A DNA stretch of 37,355 nucleotides from the NCBI RefSeq assembly GCF_014836545.1, contig NZ_JACSQS010000018.1:44345-81699 (forward strand), written 5' to 3'. Under the pieces are notes generated by a model. It worked only from the letters and a program-made list of their open reading frames with translations. It was not told the origin of the DNA and searched no databases. The position numbers and the translations under genes are program-made. Numbering within the stretch: the first letter of the stretch is position 1; each line of letters starts with the position of its first letter. This stretch comes from Stenotrophomonas lacuserhaii. GTDB taxonomy: Bacteria > Pseudomonadota > Gammaproteobacteria > Xanthomonadales > Xanthomonadaceae. This document shows, one piece after another, positions 25,922-35,250 of this stretch.

Positions 25922-25934
25922 GGAGATCTGACTC

Positions 25935-26303
25935 ATGATCCAGATGCAGAGCTACCTTGACGCCGCGGACAACTCCGGTGCCAAGGAACTGATGTGCATC
26001 AAGGTGCTTGGCGGTTCCAAGCGCCGTTATGCCCACATCGGTGACATCATCAAGGTCACCGTGAAGGATGCGATTCCGCGCGGCAAGGTCAAGAAGGGCG
26101 AAGTCTACGACGCCGTTGTTGTCCGTACCCGCAAGGGTGTTCGTCGTCCGGACGGTTCGCTGATCCGCTTCGACGGCAACGCAGCTGTCCTGCTGAACAA
26201 CAAGCAGGAGCCGATCGGCACCCGTATCTTCGGACCGGTGACGCGTGAACTTCGTTCCGAGAAGTTCATGAAGATCGTCTCGCTCGCTCCCGAAGTGCTG
26301 TGA
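25935..26303 (+). CDS. rplN: 50S ribosomal protein L14
   Basis: L14 (122 residues) lies on the 50S interface, makes inter-subunit bridges and is the target of the silencing factor Rsf[23 protein letters not shown] and the [20 protein letters not shown] segment are typical. TAAGGAG precedes the ATG. In E. coli it begins the spc operon, but here it continues the S10 run. Confidence 0.98.
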   Translation: MIQMQSYLDAADNSGAKELMCIKVLGGSKRRYAHIGDIIKVTVKDAIPRGKVKKGEVYDAVVVRTRKGVRRPDGSLIRFDGNAAVLLNNKQEPIGTRIFGPVTRELRSEKFMKIVSLAPEVL

Positions 26304-26319
26304 GCGACAGGAGATAATC

Positions 26320-26637
26320 ATGGCTAACCGTATCAAGAAGGGCGACCAGGTTGTCGTCACCGCTGGCAAGGACAAGGGCAAGCAGGGCGAAATCGTCCGC
26401 GTCGACGGCGACCGTGTGGTCGTCGCCAACGTGAACATCGTCAAGCGCCACACCAAGCCGAATCCGCAGGCAGGCGTTGCCGGCGGCGTGGTCGAGCGTG
26501 AAGCGTCGATCCATATCTCCAACGTAAGCGTCGTCAACCCGGCAACGGGCAAGGGCGAGCGCGTTGGCTTCAAGGTGCTGGAGGATGGACGCAAACTGCG
26601 TGTGTTCCGCTCCAGCGGTGAGGCGCTCGACGCCTGA
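26320..26637 (+). CDS. rplX: 50S ribosomal protein L24
   Basis: L24 (105 residues) is an assembly initiator at the tunnel exit. An N-terminal KOW motif ([20 protein letters not shown] through GEIVRV) and HTKPNPQ mark the family. CAGGAG is upstream. Its stop lies ten bases before the rplE start. Confidence 0.97.
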   Translation: MANRIKKGDQVVVTAGKDKGKQGEIVRVDGDRVVVANVNIVKRHTKPNPQAGVAGGVVEREASIHISNVSVVNPATGKGERVGFKVLEDGRKLRVFRSSGEALDA

Positions 26638-26647
26638 GGATGCGCTG

Positions 26648-27190
26648 ATGAATACCCGTCTCGAAAAGTTTTACAAGGAAGAAGTAGTCCCGGCGCTGAT
26701 GAAGCAGTTCGGCTACAAGAATCCGATGGAAGTGCCGAAGCTGGTCAAAGTCACCCTGAACATGGGTGTCGGTGAAGCAGCGACCAACAAGAAGATCCTG
26801 GAAAACGCCGTCGGCGACATGACCAAGATTTCCGGCCAGAAGCCGGTTGTCACCAAGTCGCGTGTGTCGGTTGCGTCGTTCAAGATCCGCGATGGTTGGC
26901 CGATCGGCTGCAAGACCACGCTGCGCCGTGAAAAGATGTACGAGTTCATGGACCGCCTGATCAACATCTCGCTGCCGCGCGTGCGCGACTTCCGTGGTGT
27001 TTCCGGTCGTTCCTTTGACGGTCGCGGCAACTTCAACATGGGTGTGAAGGAACAGATCATCTTCCCGGAAATCGACTTCGACGCTGTCGACGCGATCCGC
27101 GGCATGGATATCGCCATCACCACCACGGCGAAGACCGATGCGGAAGCGAAGGCGCTGCTGGCAGCGTTCAAGTTCCCGTTCCGTAACTGA
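26648..27190 (+). CDS. rplE: 50S ribosomal protein L5
   Basis: L5 (180 residues, close to E. coli's 179) belongs to the central protuberance and binds 5S r[44 protein letters not shown] and [13 protein letters not shown] are recognisable. I start at ATG 26648 with GAGGA just before; longer in-frame versions run through rplX in another frame. In E. coli S8 represses spc at this start; no test of that site was possible here. Confidence 0.96.
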   Translation: MNTRLEKFYKEEVVPALMKQFGYKNPMEVPKLVKVTLNMGVGEAATNKKILENAVGDMTKISGQKPVVTKSRVSVASFKIRDGWPIGCKTTLRREKMYEFMDRLINISLPRVRDFRGVSGRSFDGRGNFNMGVKEQIIFPEIDFDAVDAIRGMDIAITTTAKTDAEAKALLAAFKFPFRN

Positions 27191-27210
27191 TACGTCGAGG
27201 AATAACCGAA

Positions 27211-27516
27211 ATGGCAAAGACCTCCATGGTCAACCGCGACATCAAGCGGAAGAAGCTGGCTGAGAAGTTCGCTGACAAGCGCGCTGCCCTGAAGAAGATC
27301 GTGTCCTCCCCGGACGCGTCTTACGAAGAGAAGATCGAAGCCTCCACCAAGTTGTCGAAGCTGCCGCGCGATTCGTCGCCGAGCCGCCACCGCAACCGTT
27401 GCGAACTGTCTGGCCGCCCGCGTGGCGTGTACAGCAAGTTCGGCCTGGGCCGCAACAAGCTCCGCGAAGCCACCATGCGTGGTGACGTCCCGGGCCTGCG
27501 CAAGGCCAGCTGGTAA
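27211..27516 (+). CDS. rpsN: 30S ribosomal protein S14 (zinc-free type)
   Basis: S14 (101 residues) sits in the 30S head. This is the long, C-minus form without the CxxC zinc pairs: [21 protein letters not shown] contains the only cysteine. A zinc-independent S14 is normal for gammaproteobacteria. CGAGGAA is upstream of the ATG. A 225-base gap with a terminator follows it. Confidence 0.97.
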   Translation: MAKTSMVNRDIKRKKLAEKFADKRAALKKIVSSPDASYEEKIEASTKLSKLPRDSSPSRHRNRCELSGRPRGVYSKFGLGRNKLREATMRGDVPGLRKASW

Positions 27517-27527
27517 CAGCTGACCGC

Positions 27528-27578
27528 CTTGCCTGAACAGGGCAGGGCGGATCCAGGGGAGGCAAGTTCAGCTGCCCT
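27528..27578 (+). promoter_or_regulatory. Mutually exclusive pairings after rpsN
   Basis: Three left segments, CTTGCCT (27528), CTGAAC (27533) and AGGGCAG (27539), have perfect complements further on in the same order: AGGCAAG (27560), GTTCAG (27566) and CTGCCCT (27572). Because the order is parallel, the helices cannot nest, so they must form alternatively or as a pseudoknot. This is just upstream of the terminator at 27594-27619 and could be a switch. Chance cannot be excluded with 6-7 bp helices. Confidence 0.4.
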
Positions 27579-27593
27579 CCAGAAAAAACCAGG

Positions 27594-27619
27594 GAGCCCG
27601 ACGCAAGTCGGGCTCTTTT
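27594..27619 (+). terminator. Rho-independent terminator inside the spc cluster (rpsN / rpsH)
   Basis: GAGCCCGAC (27594-27602) pairs perfectly with GTCGGGCTC (27607-27615) over GCAA and is followed by TTTT (27616-27619). The structure is of full terminator quality yet lies between two genes normally in one operon, so either it is read through or a new promoter follows. Confidence 0.85.
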
Positions 27620-27623
27620 GGCG

Positions 27624-27629
27624 TATACT
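27624..27629 (+). promoter_or_regulatory. Possible -10 element upstream of rpsH
   Basis: TATACT matches the -10 consensus in five of six places and follows the terminator by four bases, a typical layout for a restart promoter. No acceptable -35 is found 16-18 bp upstream, and there is no extended -10 TG, so the call is weak. About 113 bases of leader would precede rpsH, including a hairpin GTTCTGG/CCAGGAAC near 27669-27690. Confidence 0.35.
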
Positions 27630-27741
27630 CCCGCGTCTCGCTCTGCGCCTGTCGTGGGGGAGTAACAGGGTTCTGGCCCATTCCAGGAACAAAAAACAGA
27701 ATTCGCGAAAGCGGATATCGGTGCACTCAAAGGTACTCATA

Positions 27742-28140
27742 ATGAGCATGACTGATCCCATCGCCGACCTGCTGGTCCGCATCAAGAATGCGGCAGCGGT
27801 TGGCAAGCAGACGGTGAAAGCCCCGTCGTCCAAGATCAAGGTTGCGATCGCCCAGGTCCTGAAGGACGAGGGTTACATCACCGACCTGCGCGTTACCGCG
27901 CTCGAGAACAACAAGTCCGAGCTGGAAATCGTGCTGAAGTATTTCGAAGGCAAGCCGGTCATCGCGACCCTGAAGCGCTTCTCGCGTTCGGGCCTGCGCC
28001 AGTACCGTGGCAAGAGCGAACTGCCGAAGGTCATGAACGGCCTGGGCATCTCCATCATTTCCACCTCCAAGGGCATCATGACTGATGCGCAGGCGCGCCA
28101 GTTGGGCGTCGGCGGCGAAGTCCTGTGCTTCGTGGCCTAA
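27742..28140 (+). CDS. rpsH: 30S ribosomal protein S8
   Basis: S8 (132 residues) binds helix 21 of 16S rRNA and in E. coli represses the spc operon. [18 protein letters not shown] and the C-terminal [29 protein letters not shown] are typical. ATG 27742 has AAAGGT seven bases upstream; a second ATG two codons later is possible. Longer in-frame starts would run through the terminator and are rejected. Confidence 0.96.
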   Translation: MSMTDPIADLLVRIKNAAAVGKQTVKAPSSKIKVAIAQVLKDEGYITDLRVTALENNKSELEIVLKYFEGKPVIATLKRFSRSGLRQYRGKSELPKVMNGLGISIISTSKGIMTDAQARQLGVGGEVLCFVA

Positions 28141-28157
28141 GGCGAAAGGAGTAAGAC

Positions 28158-28682
28158 ATGTCCCGTGTAGCCAAGAAGCCGATCGACCTGGGTAAGGTCG
28201 AACTGAACGTCCAGAACGACAACGTCACCGCCAAGGGCCCGAAGGGCACCCTGTCGCTGGCCAAGCCGGCTGGTATCGCAATCAATGTCGAGAACGGCGT
28301 TGCCACCCTGAGCACCGAAGACGCAGCCCTCGTGCCGCTGACCGGTACCGTCCGCGCGATCCTGGCCAACATGGTCAAGGGCGTCACCGAAGGCTTCGAG
28401 CGCAAGCTGGAGCTGGTCGGCGTCGGTTACCGTGCGTCGATGCAGGGCAAGGACCTGAGCCTGGCGCTCGGTTTCTCGCACCCGGTGCTGTACGTGGCGC
28501 CGGAAGGCATCACCATCACCACCCCGACCCAGACCGAGATCCTGGTCCAGGGCGCGGACAAGCAGGTCGTCGGTGAAGTCGCCGCCAAGATCCGTGCGTT
28601 CCGCAAGCCGGAACCGTACAAGGGCAAGGGCGTGAAGTACTCCGACGAAGTCATCATTCGCAAGGAAGCCAAGAAGGCGTAA
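28158..28682 (+). CDS. rplF: 50S ribosomal protein L6
   Basis: L6 (174 residues; E. coli 177) has two similar alpha/beta domains and lies near the sarcin-ricin loop. [12 protein letters not shown] in the first domain and [21 protein letters not shown] (about 145-165) in the second are hallmarks. AAAGGAG is upstream of the ATG, 17 bases after rpsH. Confidence 0.97.
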   Translation: MSRVAKKPIDLGKVELNVQNDNVTAKGPKGTLSLAKPAGIAINVENGVATLSTEDAALVPLTGTVRAILANMVKGVTEGFERKLELVGVGYRASMQGKDLSLALGFSHPVLYVAPEGITITTPTQTEILVQGADKQVVGEVAAKIRAFRKPEPYKGKGVKYSDEVIIRKEAKKA

Positions 28683-28687
28683 GCGCG

Positions 28688-28727
28688 AGTCCCTCGCAAG
28701 AGCCCGCACCTCCGTGTGCGGACTCCT
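28688..28727 (+). other. Hairpin between rplF and rplR
   Basis: CCGCAC (28705-28710) pairs with GTGCGG (28717-28722) around CTCCGT. GAGTCC (28688-28693) can pair with GGACTC (28721-28726) in an alternative or extended fold. No T-tract. It fills most of the 86-base gap ahead of rplR. Confidence 0.45.
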
Positions 28728-28768
28728 CGGGGAGAAGCCTGACCTTCAGCTTTCCAGGACAAATAATC

Positions 28769-29122
28769 ATGAACAAGAACATCGCCCGTCTGCGTCGTGC
28801 CAAGTCGACCCGCGCCCACATCCGTGTGCTCGGCGTCGCCCGTCTGTCGGTGCTGCGCACCGGTCAGCACCTGTACGCGCAGGTCTTCACTGCCGACGGC
28901 TCGAAGGTGCTGGCTGCCGCCAACACCACCCAGGCCGACGTCAAGGATGGCCTGAAGAGCGGCAAGAACGCCGAAGCCGCCGCCAAGGTGGGTCGCATCG
29001 TTGCCGAGCGCGCCAAGGCCGCTGGCATCGAGAAGGTTGCCTTCGATCGTTCGGGTTACCGTTACCACGGCCGCATCAAGGCCCTGGCTGACGCTGCCCG
29101 CGAAGCCGGCCTGCAGTTCTAA
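28769..29122 (+). CDS. rplR: 50S ribosomal protein L18
   Basis: L18 (117 residues, standard) binds 5S rRNA with L5. The basic N terminus ([19 protein letters not shown]), VLAAANTTQ and the C-terminal [27 protein letters not shown] are family marks. AGGA precedes the ATG. Three hairpins follow its stop. Confidence 0.97.
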   Translation: MNKNIARLRRAKSTRAHIRVLGVARLSVLRTGQHLYAQVFTADGSKVLAAANTTQADVKDGLKSGKNAEAAAKVGRIVAERAKAAGIEKVAFDRSGYRYHGRIKALADAAREAGLQF

Positions 29123-29129
29123 GGGATAA

Positions 29130-29207
29130 GGAAAGGAGCCTCCGGGCTCCTTTCCGCCTGCTCGCCGGCCAGAGGGTGGCCGGACGCTGTCGTTCTTCTG
29201 CAACGAC
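29130..29207 (+). other. Three hairpins between rplR and rpsE
   Basis: GGAAAGGAGCC/GGCTCCTTTCC (29130-29155, loop TCCG) is a perfect 11-bp stem. CCGGCC/GGCCGG (29165-29183) and GTCGTT/AACGAC (29189-29207) follow. No T-run follows the first, so it is not a standard terminator. The 160-base gap has no gene and no clear promoter. Confidence 0.6.
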
Positions 29208-29282
29208 ATGACGGAACAACGCACCACTTCACAACCATAAGCGGCCCTGAGCCGTACATACCCAATCAACCAAGGAATAGAA

Positions 29283-29825
29283 ATGGCAGAAGAACGTCAG
29301 CAGCGGGGTCGCGATCGCGACCGTAACCGCGAAGAGAAAGTCGACGACGGCATGATCGAGAAGCTGGTCGCGGTCAACCGCGTCAGCAAGACCGTCAAGG
29401 GCGGTCGCCAGTTCACCTTCACCGCACTGACCGTGGTCGGCGATGGCGAAGGCAAGGTCGGTTTCGGTTATGGCAAGGCGCGCGAAGTGCCGGTCGCCAT
29501 CCAGAAGTCGATGGAACAGGCTCGCAAGAACCAGGTCACCGTCGATCTGAACAACGGCACCCTGTGGCACACGGTCAAGGACGGTCACGGCGCAGCCCGT
29601 GTGTTCATGCAGCCGGCCTCGGAAGGTACCGGCGTGATCGCCGGCGGCGCCATGCGTGCCGTCCTGGAAGCAGTCGGCGTGAAGAACGTGCTGGCCAAGG
29701 CCACCGGTTCGCGCAACCCGATCAACCTGGTGCGTGCCACCGTGAAGGGCCTGGCTGCCACGCAGTCGCCGGCCCGCATCGCGGCCAAGCGCGGCAAGAA
29801 GGTAGAGGATCTGAACCATGGCTAA
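29283..29825 (+). CDS. rpsE: 30S ribosomal protein S5
   Basis: S5 (180 residues; E. coli 167) takes part in decoding accuracy and the mRNA entry helicase. The dsRNA-binding domain has [28 protein letters not shown], the spectinomycin/accuracy loop region is intact, and the C-terminal domain has [16 protein letters not shown]. The N terminus is extended by a charged arginine-rich segment ([19 protein letters not shown]). It overlaps rpmD by eight bases. Confidence 0.97.
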   Translation: MAEERQQRGRDRDRNREEKVDDGMIEKLVAVNRVSKTVKGGRQFTFTALTVVGDGEGKVGFGYGKAREVPVAIQKSMEQARKNQVTVDLNNGTLWHTVKDGHGAARVFMQPASEGTGVIAGGAMRAVLEAVGVKNVLAKATGSRNPINLVRATVKGLAATQSPARIAAKRGKKVEDLNHG

Positions 29826-30009
29826 TGAAACCGGCAAGACCGTCAAGGTGCGCCTGGTGCGCGGCCTTCGTGGTTCCCAGTCGCTGCACCGCCTGTCGGT
29901 CCGCGCCCTGGGCCTGAGCAAGCTCAACGATGTGCGTGAACTGAAGGACAGCCCGCAGGTTCGCGGCCTGATCAACAAGGTTCACTACCTCGTCAAGGTT
30001 GAGGAATAA
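29818..30009 (+). CDS. rpmD: 50S ribosomal protein L30
   Basis: L30 (63 residues) is a small 50S protein. [29 protein letters not shown] is the family signature. Its ATG lies inside the last codons of rpsE, with the ribosome binding site (TAGAGG) also within rpsE, so translation is coupled. rplO follows at once. Confidence 0.95.
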   Translation: MANETGKTVKVRLVRGLRGSQSLHRLSVRALGLSKLNDVRELKDSPQVRGLINKVHYLVKVEE

Positions 30010-30013
30010 TCCA

Positions 30014-30457
30014 ATGACCATGCATCTGAATGACCTGAGCCCGGCACCGGGCGCCCGTACCGCACGCACCCGCGTCGGTCGTGGCATCGGCTCCGGCCTG
30101 GGCAAGACCTGCGGCCGCGGCCACAAGGGTTCGTTCGCCCGCAAGGGTGGCGGCAAGATCAAGGCCGGCTTCGAAGGCGGCCAGACCCCCATGCAGCGTC
30201 GTCTGCCGAAGATCGGCTTCAATTCGCCGATCGCCAAGGACACCGCTGAAGTGCTGCTGTACCAGCTGGACAAGCTGCCGGCCGGCGAAATCACCTTCGC
30301 CATCCTGCGTGAAGCCAAGCTGGTCCCGAGCATTGCCAAGCGGGCCAAGATCGTCGTCAAGGGCGAACTGACCAAGGCGTACACCCTGAAGGGCATCGTT
30401 GCCACGGCTGGTGCCAAGGCTGCGATCGAAGCTGCCGGCGGCAGCGTAACGGAGTAA
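30014..30457 (+). CDS. rplO: 50S ribosomal protein L15
   Basis: L15 (147 residues) is a late-assembly 50S protein. The glycine/arginine-rich N-terminal arm ([23 protein letters not shown]) and [18 protein letters not shown] are diagnostic. ATG 30014 (MTMHLNDL) has GAGGA (30001-30005) eight bases upstream and overlaps nothing; a second ATG two codons on (30020) is possible, and an in-frame TTG at 29999 lies inside rpmD. Confidence 0.95.
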   Translation: MTMHLNDLSPAPGARTARTRVGRGIGSGLGKTCGRGHKGSFARKGGGKIKAGFEGGQTPMQRRLPKIGFNSPIAKDTAEVLLYQLDKLPAGEITFAILREAKLVPSIAKRAKIVVKGELTKAYTLKGIVATAGAKAAIEAAGGSVTE

Positions 30458-30464
30458 TAGCATC

Positions 30465-31832
30465 ATGGCGCAAGCTGGCATCGGTAACCTCGCGGGTGGA
30501 ATGGGCAAGTTCACTGAACTTCGCCAACGTCTGCTGTTCGTGGTCGGGGCTTTGATCGTCTATCGGATCGGCTGTTATGTGCCGGTCCCGGGCGTCAACC
30601 CCGATGCCATGCTTGCCATGATGGAACAGCAGGGCGGCGGCATCGTGGACATGTTCAACATGTTCTCGGGCGGCGCCCTGCACCGTTTTTCGATCTTCGC
30701 GCTGAACGTCATGCCGTACATTTCGGCATCGATCGTGATGCAGCTGGCGGTCCACATCTTCCCGGCGCTGAAGGCGCTGCAGAAGGAAGGTGAATCCGGA
30801 CGCCGCAAGATCACCCAGTATTCCCGCATCGGCGCCGTGTTGCTGGCGGTGGTGCAGGGCGGCAGCATCGCCCTGGCTCTGCAGAACCAGGTCTCGCCCG
30901 GTGGCGCGGCCGTGGTGTATGCGCCGGGCATGGGCTTCGTGCTCACGGCCATCATCGCGCTGACCGCCGGTACGATCTTCCTGATGTGGGTCGGCGAGCA
31001 GGTCACCGAGCGCGGTATCGGCAACGGTGTGTCGCTGATCATCTTCGCCGGCATCGTCGCCGGTCTGCCGGGCGCGATCATCCACACCTTCGACGCCTAC
31101 CGTGACGGCAACATCCAGTTCATCCAGCTGCTGCTGATCGCGCTGGTGGTGCTGGCCTTCACCTTCTTCGTGGTGTTCGTCGAACGCGGCCAGCGCCGCA
31201 TCACGGTGAACTACGCACGTCGCCAGGGTGGCCGCAACGCGTACATGAACCAGACCTCGTTCCTGCCGCTGAAGCTCAACATGGCCGGCGTGATCCCCGC
31301 GATCTTCGCCTCCAGCCTGCTGGCCTTCCCGGCGACGCTGGCGATGTGGTCCGGCCAGGCCGCCAACCAGAGCACCACCGGCCAGTGGCTGCAGAAGATC
31401 GCCAATGCCCTGGGCCCGGGCGAGCCGCTGCACATGATCGTGTTCGCTGGCCTGATCACCGGTTTCGCGTTCTTCTATACCGCGCTGGTGTTCAACTCGC
31501 AGGAAACCGCCGATAACCTGAAGAAGTCGGGCGCGCTGATCCCGGGCATCCGTCCGGGCAAGGCCACCGCTGATTACATCGACGGCGTGCTGACCCGCCT
31601 GACCGCAGCCGGTTCGGCCTACCTGGTGATCGTCTGCCTGCTGCCGGAACTGATGCGCACGCAGCTGAATGCTTCGTTCTACTTCGGCGGCACCTCGCTG
31701 CTTATCGTGGTGGTGGTGGTGATGGACTTCATCGCCCAGGTGCAGGCGCACCTGATGTCGCACCAGTACGAGAGCCTGCTGAAGAAGGCAAACCTGAAGG
31801 GCGGCAACCGCGGCGGTTTTGCGCGCGGCTGA
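30465..31832 (+). CDS. secY: Preprotein translocase subunit SecY
   Basis: SecY (455 residues; E. coli 443) is the channel of the Sec translocon, with ten predicted transmembrane segments. The first is [23 protein letters not shown] (about 23-45). The family motif around [27 protein letters not shown] (about 64-90) forms the plug region and TM2. The cytoplasmic loop [18 protein letters not shown] (about 233-250), which contacts SecA and the ribosome, is clear. GGAG at the end of rplO is its ribosome binding site. Its partner SecE is at 3473-3886. It is not followed by rpmJ. Confidence 0.98.
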   Translation: MAQAGIGNLAGGMGKFTELRQRLLFVVGALIVYRIGCYVPVPGVNPDAMLAMMEQQGGGIVDMFNMFSGGALHRFSIFALNVMPYISASIVMQLAVHIFPALKALQKEGESGRRKITQYSRIGAVLLAVVQGGSIALALQNQVSPGGAAVVYAPGMGFVLTAIIALTAGTIFLMWVGEQVTERGIGNGVSLIIFAGIVAGLPGAIIHTFDAYRDGNIQFIQLLLIALVVLAFTFFVVFVERGQRRITVNYARRQGGRNAYMNQTSFLPLKLNMAGVIPAIFASSLLAFPATLAMWSGQAANQSTTGQWLQKIANALGPGEPLHMIVFAGLITGFAFFYTALVFNSQETADNLKKSGALIPGIRPGKATADYIDGVLTRLTAAGSAYLVIVCLLPELMRTQLNASFYFGGTSLLIVVVVVMDFIAQVQAHLMSHQYESLLKKANLKGGNRGGFARG

Positions 31833-32193
31833 TCTCCCTGTTACACTATCGTCTTCCTGATGTGATGGTCCTCCGCTTCGCGGACCCGGCTATCCAAAGA
31901 AGGGCGGCCCCCGCAGCGGTTCCGGGTGGGGGTGAGATCTGGTGGTCCTGCGCAGGAGTAGCGCGGGCGGCCACGGCAGCAATCCCCCGGGATTGCCGTC
32001 GCGACCAACCTGATCCGGCGCCGGAGCCTGGGCACACTCCCCGGGCCAAGGTTCATGAAGCCTTCGTGGTTTCACGGACTTTCCAGTAAACCGGAACCTG
32101 TTCGTTTGTTGGTTAACATTTTTGATCCATCCTGCCGGATTTGCGCGCCTTCATGGTGCGCTGTCGGCCATCACTCAGCTGGAGAACCGCGTC
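31833..32193 (+). promoter_or_regulatory. 361-base palindrome-rich secY-rpsM gap; no rpmJ
   Basis: No gene is visible; in particular there is no L36 (rpmJ), which lies here in E. coli. The gap contains GCAATCCC-CC-GGGATTGC (31979-31996) and the 12-bp palindromes TCCTGCGCAGGA (31946-31957) and TCCGGCGCCGGA (32014-32025). A weak promoter candidate at its start has -10 TACACT (31840-31845) with a poor -35. In E. coli S4 represses this operon through an mRNA pseudoknot at the rpsM start; the last 100 bases may hold an equivalent. Confidence 0.5.
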
Positions 32194-32550
32194 ATGGCGC
32201 GTATTGCAGGCGTCAACCTGCCAGCCCAGAAGCATGTCTGGGTCGGGTTGCAAAGCATTTACGGCATCGGCCGTACCCGTTCGAAGAAGGTCTGCGAAGT
32301 CGCAGGCGTTGCTTCGACCACCAAGATCCGCGATCTGTCGGAGCCGGAAATCGAGCGTCTGCGTTCGGAAGTCGGCAAGTACATCGTTGAAGGTGATCTG
32401 CGCCGTGAAATCGGCATCGCGATCAAGCGCCTGATGGACCTGGGCTGCTACCGCGGTCTGCGTCATCGTCGCGGTCTCCCGCTGCGTGGCCAGCGTACCC
32501 GTACCAACGCCCGCACCCGCAAGGGTCCGCGCAAGGCGATCAGGAAGTAA
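32194..32550 (+). CDS. rpsM: 30S ribosomal protein S13
   Basis: S13 (118 residues) in the 30S head contacts the P-site tRNA and L5. [26 protein letters not shown] and the basic tail [22 protein letters not shown] are typical. ATG 32194 has TGGAG upstream and gives the family length; an earlier in-frame ATG (32122) adds unrelated residues. First gene of the alpha cluster. Confidence 0.96.
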   Translation: MARIAGVNLPAQKHVWVGLQSIYGIGRTRSKKVCEVAGVASTTKIRDLSEPEIERLRSEVGKYIVEGDLRREIGIAIKRLMDLGCYRGLRHRRGLPLRGQRTRTNARTRKGPRKAIRK

Positions 32551-32561
32551 GGGACACATAA

Positions 32562-32951
32562 ATGGCTAAGCCCGCTGCTAAGACCAAGAAGAAGATCAAG
32601 CGCGTCATCACTGATGGCGTTGCCCACGTCCACGCTTCTTTCAACAACACCATCGTGACCATCACCGACCGCCAGGGTAATGCCCTGTCGTGGGCGACCT
32701 CCGGTGGCGCCGGCTTCCGCGGTTCGCGCAAGTCGACCCCGTTCGCTGCCCAGGTTGCCGCCGAAAAGGCCGGCCGTGCTGCGCTCGACTACGGCGTGAA
32801 GTCGCTGGAAGTCCGCATCAAGGGCCCGGGTCCGGGTCGCGAGTCCGCCGTTCGTTCGCTGAACAACGTCGGTTACAAGATCACCAACATCATCGACGTG
32901 ACGCCAATCCCGCACAACGGGTGCCGTCCGCCGAAGAAGCGTCGCGTCTAA
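32562..32951 (+). CDS. rpsK: 30S ribosomal protein S11
   Basis: S11 (129 residues) forms the 30S platform near the Shine-Dalgarno helix. [23 protein letters not shown] and the end [13 protein letters not shown] are hallmarks. AAGGGA is upstream; gap to rpsM 11 bases. Confidence 0.98.
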   Translation: MAKPAAKTKKKIKRVITDGVAHVHASFNNTIVTITDRQGNALSWATSGGAGFRGSRKSTPFAAQVAAEKAGRAALDYGVKSLEVRIKGPGPGRESAVRSLNNVGYKITNIIDVTPIPHNGCRPPKKRRV

Positions 32952-32965
32952 GGGAGCGATAAGAA

Positions 32966-33595
32966 ATGGCTCGTTATATCGGTCCTACCTGTAAGCTCGC
33001 CCGCCGCGAAGGCGCCGACCTTTCCCTCAAGAGCCCGGCGCGTGCGCTGGACTCCAAGTGCAAGCTGGAGCAGAAGCCCGGCCAGCACGGCGCCACTGCC
33101 CGCAAGGGCAAGCTGTCCGACTACGCCACCCAGCTGCGTGAAAAGCAGAAGGTCAAGCGTATCTACGGCCTGCTGGAGCGTCAGTTCCGCAACTACTACA
33201 AGAAGGCCTCGACCAAGAAGGGCAACACCGGCGAGAACCTGCTGCAGCTGCTGGAAACCCGTCTGGACAACGTCGTCTATCGCATGGGCTTCGCTGTGAC
33301 CCGTCCGGCTGCGCGTCAGCTGGTCTCGCACCGCGGCGTCACCGTCAACGGCAAGTCGGTCAACCTGGCTTCGTACCAGATCAAGGCCGGCGACGCGGTT
33401 GCACTGTCCGAAAAGGCTGCCAAGCAGCTGCGCGTTCAGGAAGCCCTGACCGTTTCGGCCACGCACGACATGCGTCCGTCGTGGATTGAAGTGGATTCCG
33501 GCAAGTTCGCCGGCGTCTTCAAGGCGGTTCCGGATCGTTCGGACCTGCCTGCAGACATCAATGAAGCGCTGATCGTCGAGCTGTATTCGAAGTAA
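32966..33595 (+). CDS. rpsD: 30S ribosomal protein S4
   Basis: S4 (209 residues) starts 30S assembly, helps accuracy, and in E. coli represses the alpha operon and acts in rRNA antitermination. The N-terminal domain lacks the zinc cysteines (C-minus type). The S4 RNA-binding domain has [34 protein letters not shown] (about 97-130). AGGGAG precedes the ATG. Confidence 0.97.
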   Translation: MARYIGPTCKLARREGADLSLKSPARALDSKCKLEQKPGQHGATARKGKLSDYATQLREKQKVKRIYGLLERQFRNYYKKASTKKGNTGENLLQLLETRLDNVVYRMGFAVTRPAARQLVSHRGVTVNGKSVNLASYQIKAGDAVALSEKAAKQLRVQEALTVSATHDMRPSWIEVDSGKFAGVFKAVPDRSDLPADINEALIVELYSK

Positions 33596-33609
33596 TTCAC
33601 ATTGGAGAG

Positions 33610-33629
33610 CCCCCGGCGACGGCCGGGGG
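33610..33629 (+). other. Hairpin between rpsD and rpoA
   Basis: CCCCCGGC (33610-33617) pairs perfectly with GCCGGGGG (33622-33629) over GACG, extendable by two pairs. It is followed by TTCAC, not a T-tract, and by the rpoA ribosome binding site TAGGAG. A partial terminator or mRNA-processing element setting rpoA output is possible. Confidence 0.55.
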
Positions 33630-33650
33630 TTCACTAGGAGAACCCGCAAC

Positions 33651-34649
33651 ATGACGGTTACCGCCAACCAGGTTCTGCGTCCTCGTGGCCCGCAGATCGA
33701 ACGCCTTACCGACACACGCGCCAAGGTCGTTATCGAACCCTTGGAGCGTGGTTATGGGCACACGCTGGGCAATGCCCTGCGTCGCGTCCTGCTGTCGTCC
33801 ATCCCGGGCTTCGCGATCACGGAAGTCGAAATCGACGGCGTGTTGCATGAGTACACCACGGTCGAAGGTCTGCAGGAGGACGTGCTTGAAGTCCTGCTCA
33901 ACCTGAAGGACGTGGCCATCCGTATGCATACCGGCGACAGCGCCACCCTGTCCCTGTCCAAGCAGGGTCCGGGCGTGGTTACCGCTGCCGACATCAAGGT
34001 CGATCACAACGTGGAGGTCCTCAACGGCGACCACGTGATCTGCAACCTGACCAAGGATACGGCAGTCAACATGCGTCTGAAGATCGAACGTGGTTTCGGC
34101 TACCAGCCGGCTGCCGCGCGTCGTCGTCCGGACGAAGAAACCCGTGCCATCGGCCGCCTGGTCCTGGATGCCTCGTTCTCGCCGGTCCGCCGTGTCGCCT
34201 ATGCCGTGGAAGCGGCACGTGTCGAACAGCGTACCGACCTGGACAAGCTGGTCATCGATATCGAGACCAACGGCACCATCGACGCCGAAGAAGCCGTGCG
34301 CACCGCCGCCGACATCCTCAGCGACCAGCTGTCGGTGTTCGGTGACTTCACCCACCGCGACCGCGGTGCAGCCAAGCCGGCCAACAACGGCGTGGATCCG
34401 GTGCTGCTGCGCCCGATCGACGACCTGGAGCTGACCGTGCGTTCGGCCAACTGCCTGAAGGCGGAAAGCATCTATTACATCGGCGATCTGATCCAGAAGA
34501 CCGAAGTGGAGCTGCTGAAGACCCCGAACCTGGGCAAGAAGTCGCTCACCGAAATCAAGGAAGTGCTGGCCCAGCGTGGCCTGTCACTCGGCATGAAGCT
34601 GGAGAACTGGCCGCCGGCCGGTGTCGCCAGCCACGGCATGCTGGGCTGA
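33651..34649 (+). CDS. rpoA: DNA-directed RNA polymerase subunit alpha
   Basis: Alpha (332 residues; E. coli 329) dimerises to start RNA polymerase assembly. The N-terminal domain (to about 235) contains [22 protein letters not shown]. After a linker, the C-terminal domain has [18 protein letters not shown] with Arg264, equivalent to E. coli Arg265 that contacts UP elements; this suits the A-tract seen at the tRNA promoter. It lies between rpsD and rplQ as in E. coli. Confidence 0.98.
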   Translation: MTVTANQVLRPRGPQIERLTDTRAKVVIEPLERGYGHTLGNALRRVLLSSIPGFAITEVEIDGVLHEYTTVEGLQEDVLEVLLNLKDVAIRMHTGDSATLSLSKQGPGVVTAADIKVDHNVEVLNGDHVICNLTKDTAVNMRLKIERGFGYQPAAARRRPDEETRAIGRLVLDASFSPVRRVAYAVEAARVEQRTDLDKLVIDIETNGTIDAEEAVRTAADILSDQLSVFGDFTHRDRGAAKPANNGVDPVLLRPIDDLELTVRSANCLKAESIYYIGDLIQKTEVELLKTPNLGKKSLTEIKEVLAQRGLSLGMKLENWPPAGVASHGMLG

Positions 34650-34668
34650 TACCTGCTTCTGCAGTACC

Positions 34669-34727
34669 GCGAAAGGCTCCACCGGCGACGGTGGGGCCTT
34701 CGCACAAACCGACGGACGAAACGTCCG
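34669..34727 (+). other. Two hairpins between rpoA and rplQ
   Basis: A long stem (34669-34683 with 34690-34703) pairs GCGAAAGGCTCCACC with GGTGGGGCCTTCGC, 14 pairs with one bulged A and one G-U. Then CGGACG-AAA-CGTCCG follows (34713-34727). No T-tracts. They occupy the first half of a 186-base gap that has no gene. Confidence 0.6.
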
Positions 34728-34835
34728 CGGACAGGCCGACCAGGACGGGCGGCCAGGACCATCCGCAGTCCGAATTCAGCGCCATGACGGCGACAACGAT
34801 CCCCAAAGCCTCAATCTTGCAAAGGAATCACCACC

Positions 34836-35222
34836 ATGCGTCACCAGAAATCCGGCCGTAAGTTCAGCCGCACCAGCGCCCACCGCGAAGCGATGTTCAA
34901 GAACATGGCTGCCTCGCTGTTCAAGCACGAGCTGATCAAGACCACCCTGCCGAAGGCCAAGGAACTGCGCCGCGTCGCCGAGCCGCTGATCACCCTGGCC
35001 AAGGTCGACTCCGTCGCCAACCGTCGTCTGGCCTTCGCCCGCCTGCGTGACAACGAAGCCGTCGGCAACCTGTTCACCATCCTCGGCCCGCGTTACGCGT
35101 CGCGTCCGGGTGGCTACCTGCGTCTGCTGAAGTGCGGTTTCCGCGCCGGCGACAATGCGCCGATGGCCTACGTCGAGCTGGTCGACCGTCCGGCTGCCGT
35201 TGCCGAGGAAGTGGCCGAGTAA
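34836..35222 (+). CDS. rplQ: 50S ribosomal protein L17
   Basis: L17 (128 residues) lies near the tunnel exit. [28 protein letters not shown] and [16 protein letters not shown] are diagnostic. AAAGGAA is upstream. Last gene of the ribosomal cluster; a strong terminator follows its stop by 28 bases. Confidence 0.98.
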   Translation: MRHQKSGRKFSRTSAHREAMFKNMAASLFKHELIKTTLPKAKELRRVAEPLITLAKVDSVANRRLAFARLRDNEAVGNLFTILGPRYASRPGGYLRLLKCGFRAGDNAPMAYVELVDRPAAVAEEVAE

Positions 35223-35250
35223 TCGGACCGTTTTCCTGATTCACCGTCAG

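Noticed and set aside
27529..27741. N-terminal extension of S8 by 71 residues
   Set aside because: It would run through a strong Rho-independent terminator, and S8 proteins begin at [11 protein letters not shown].
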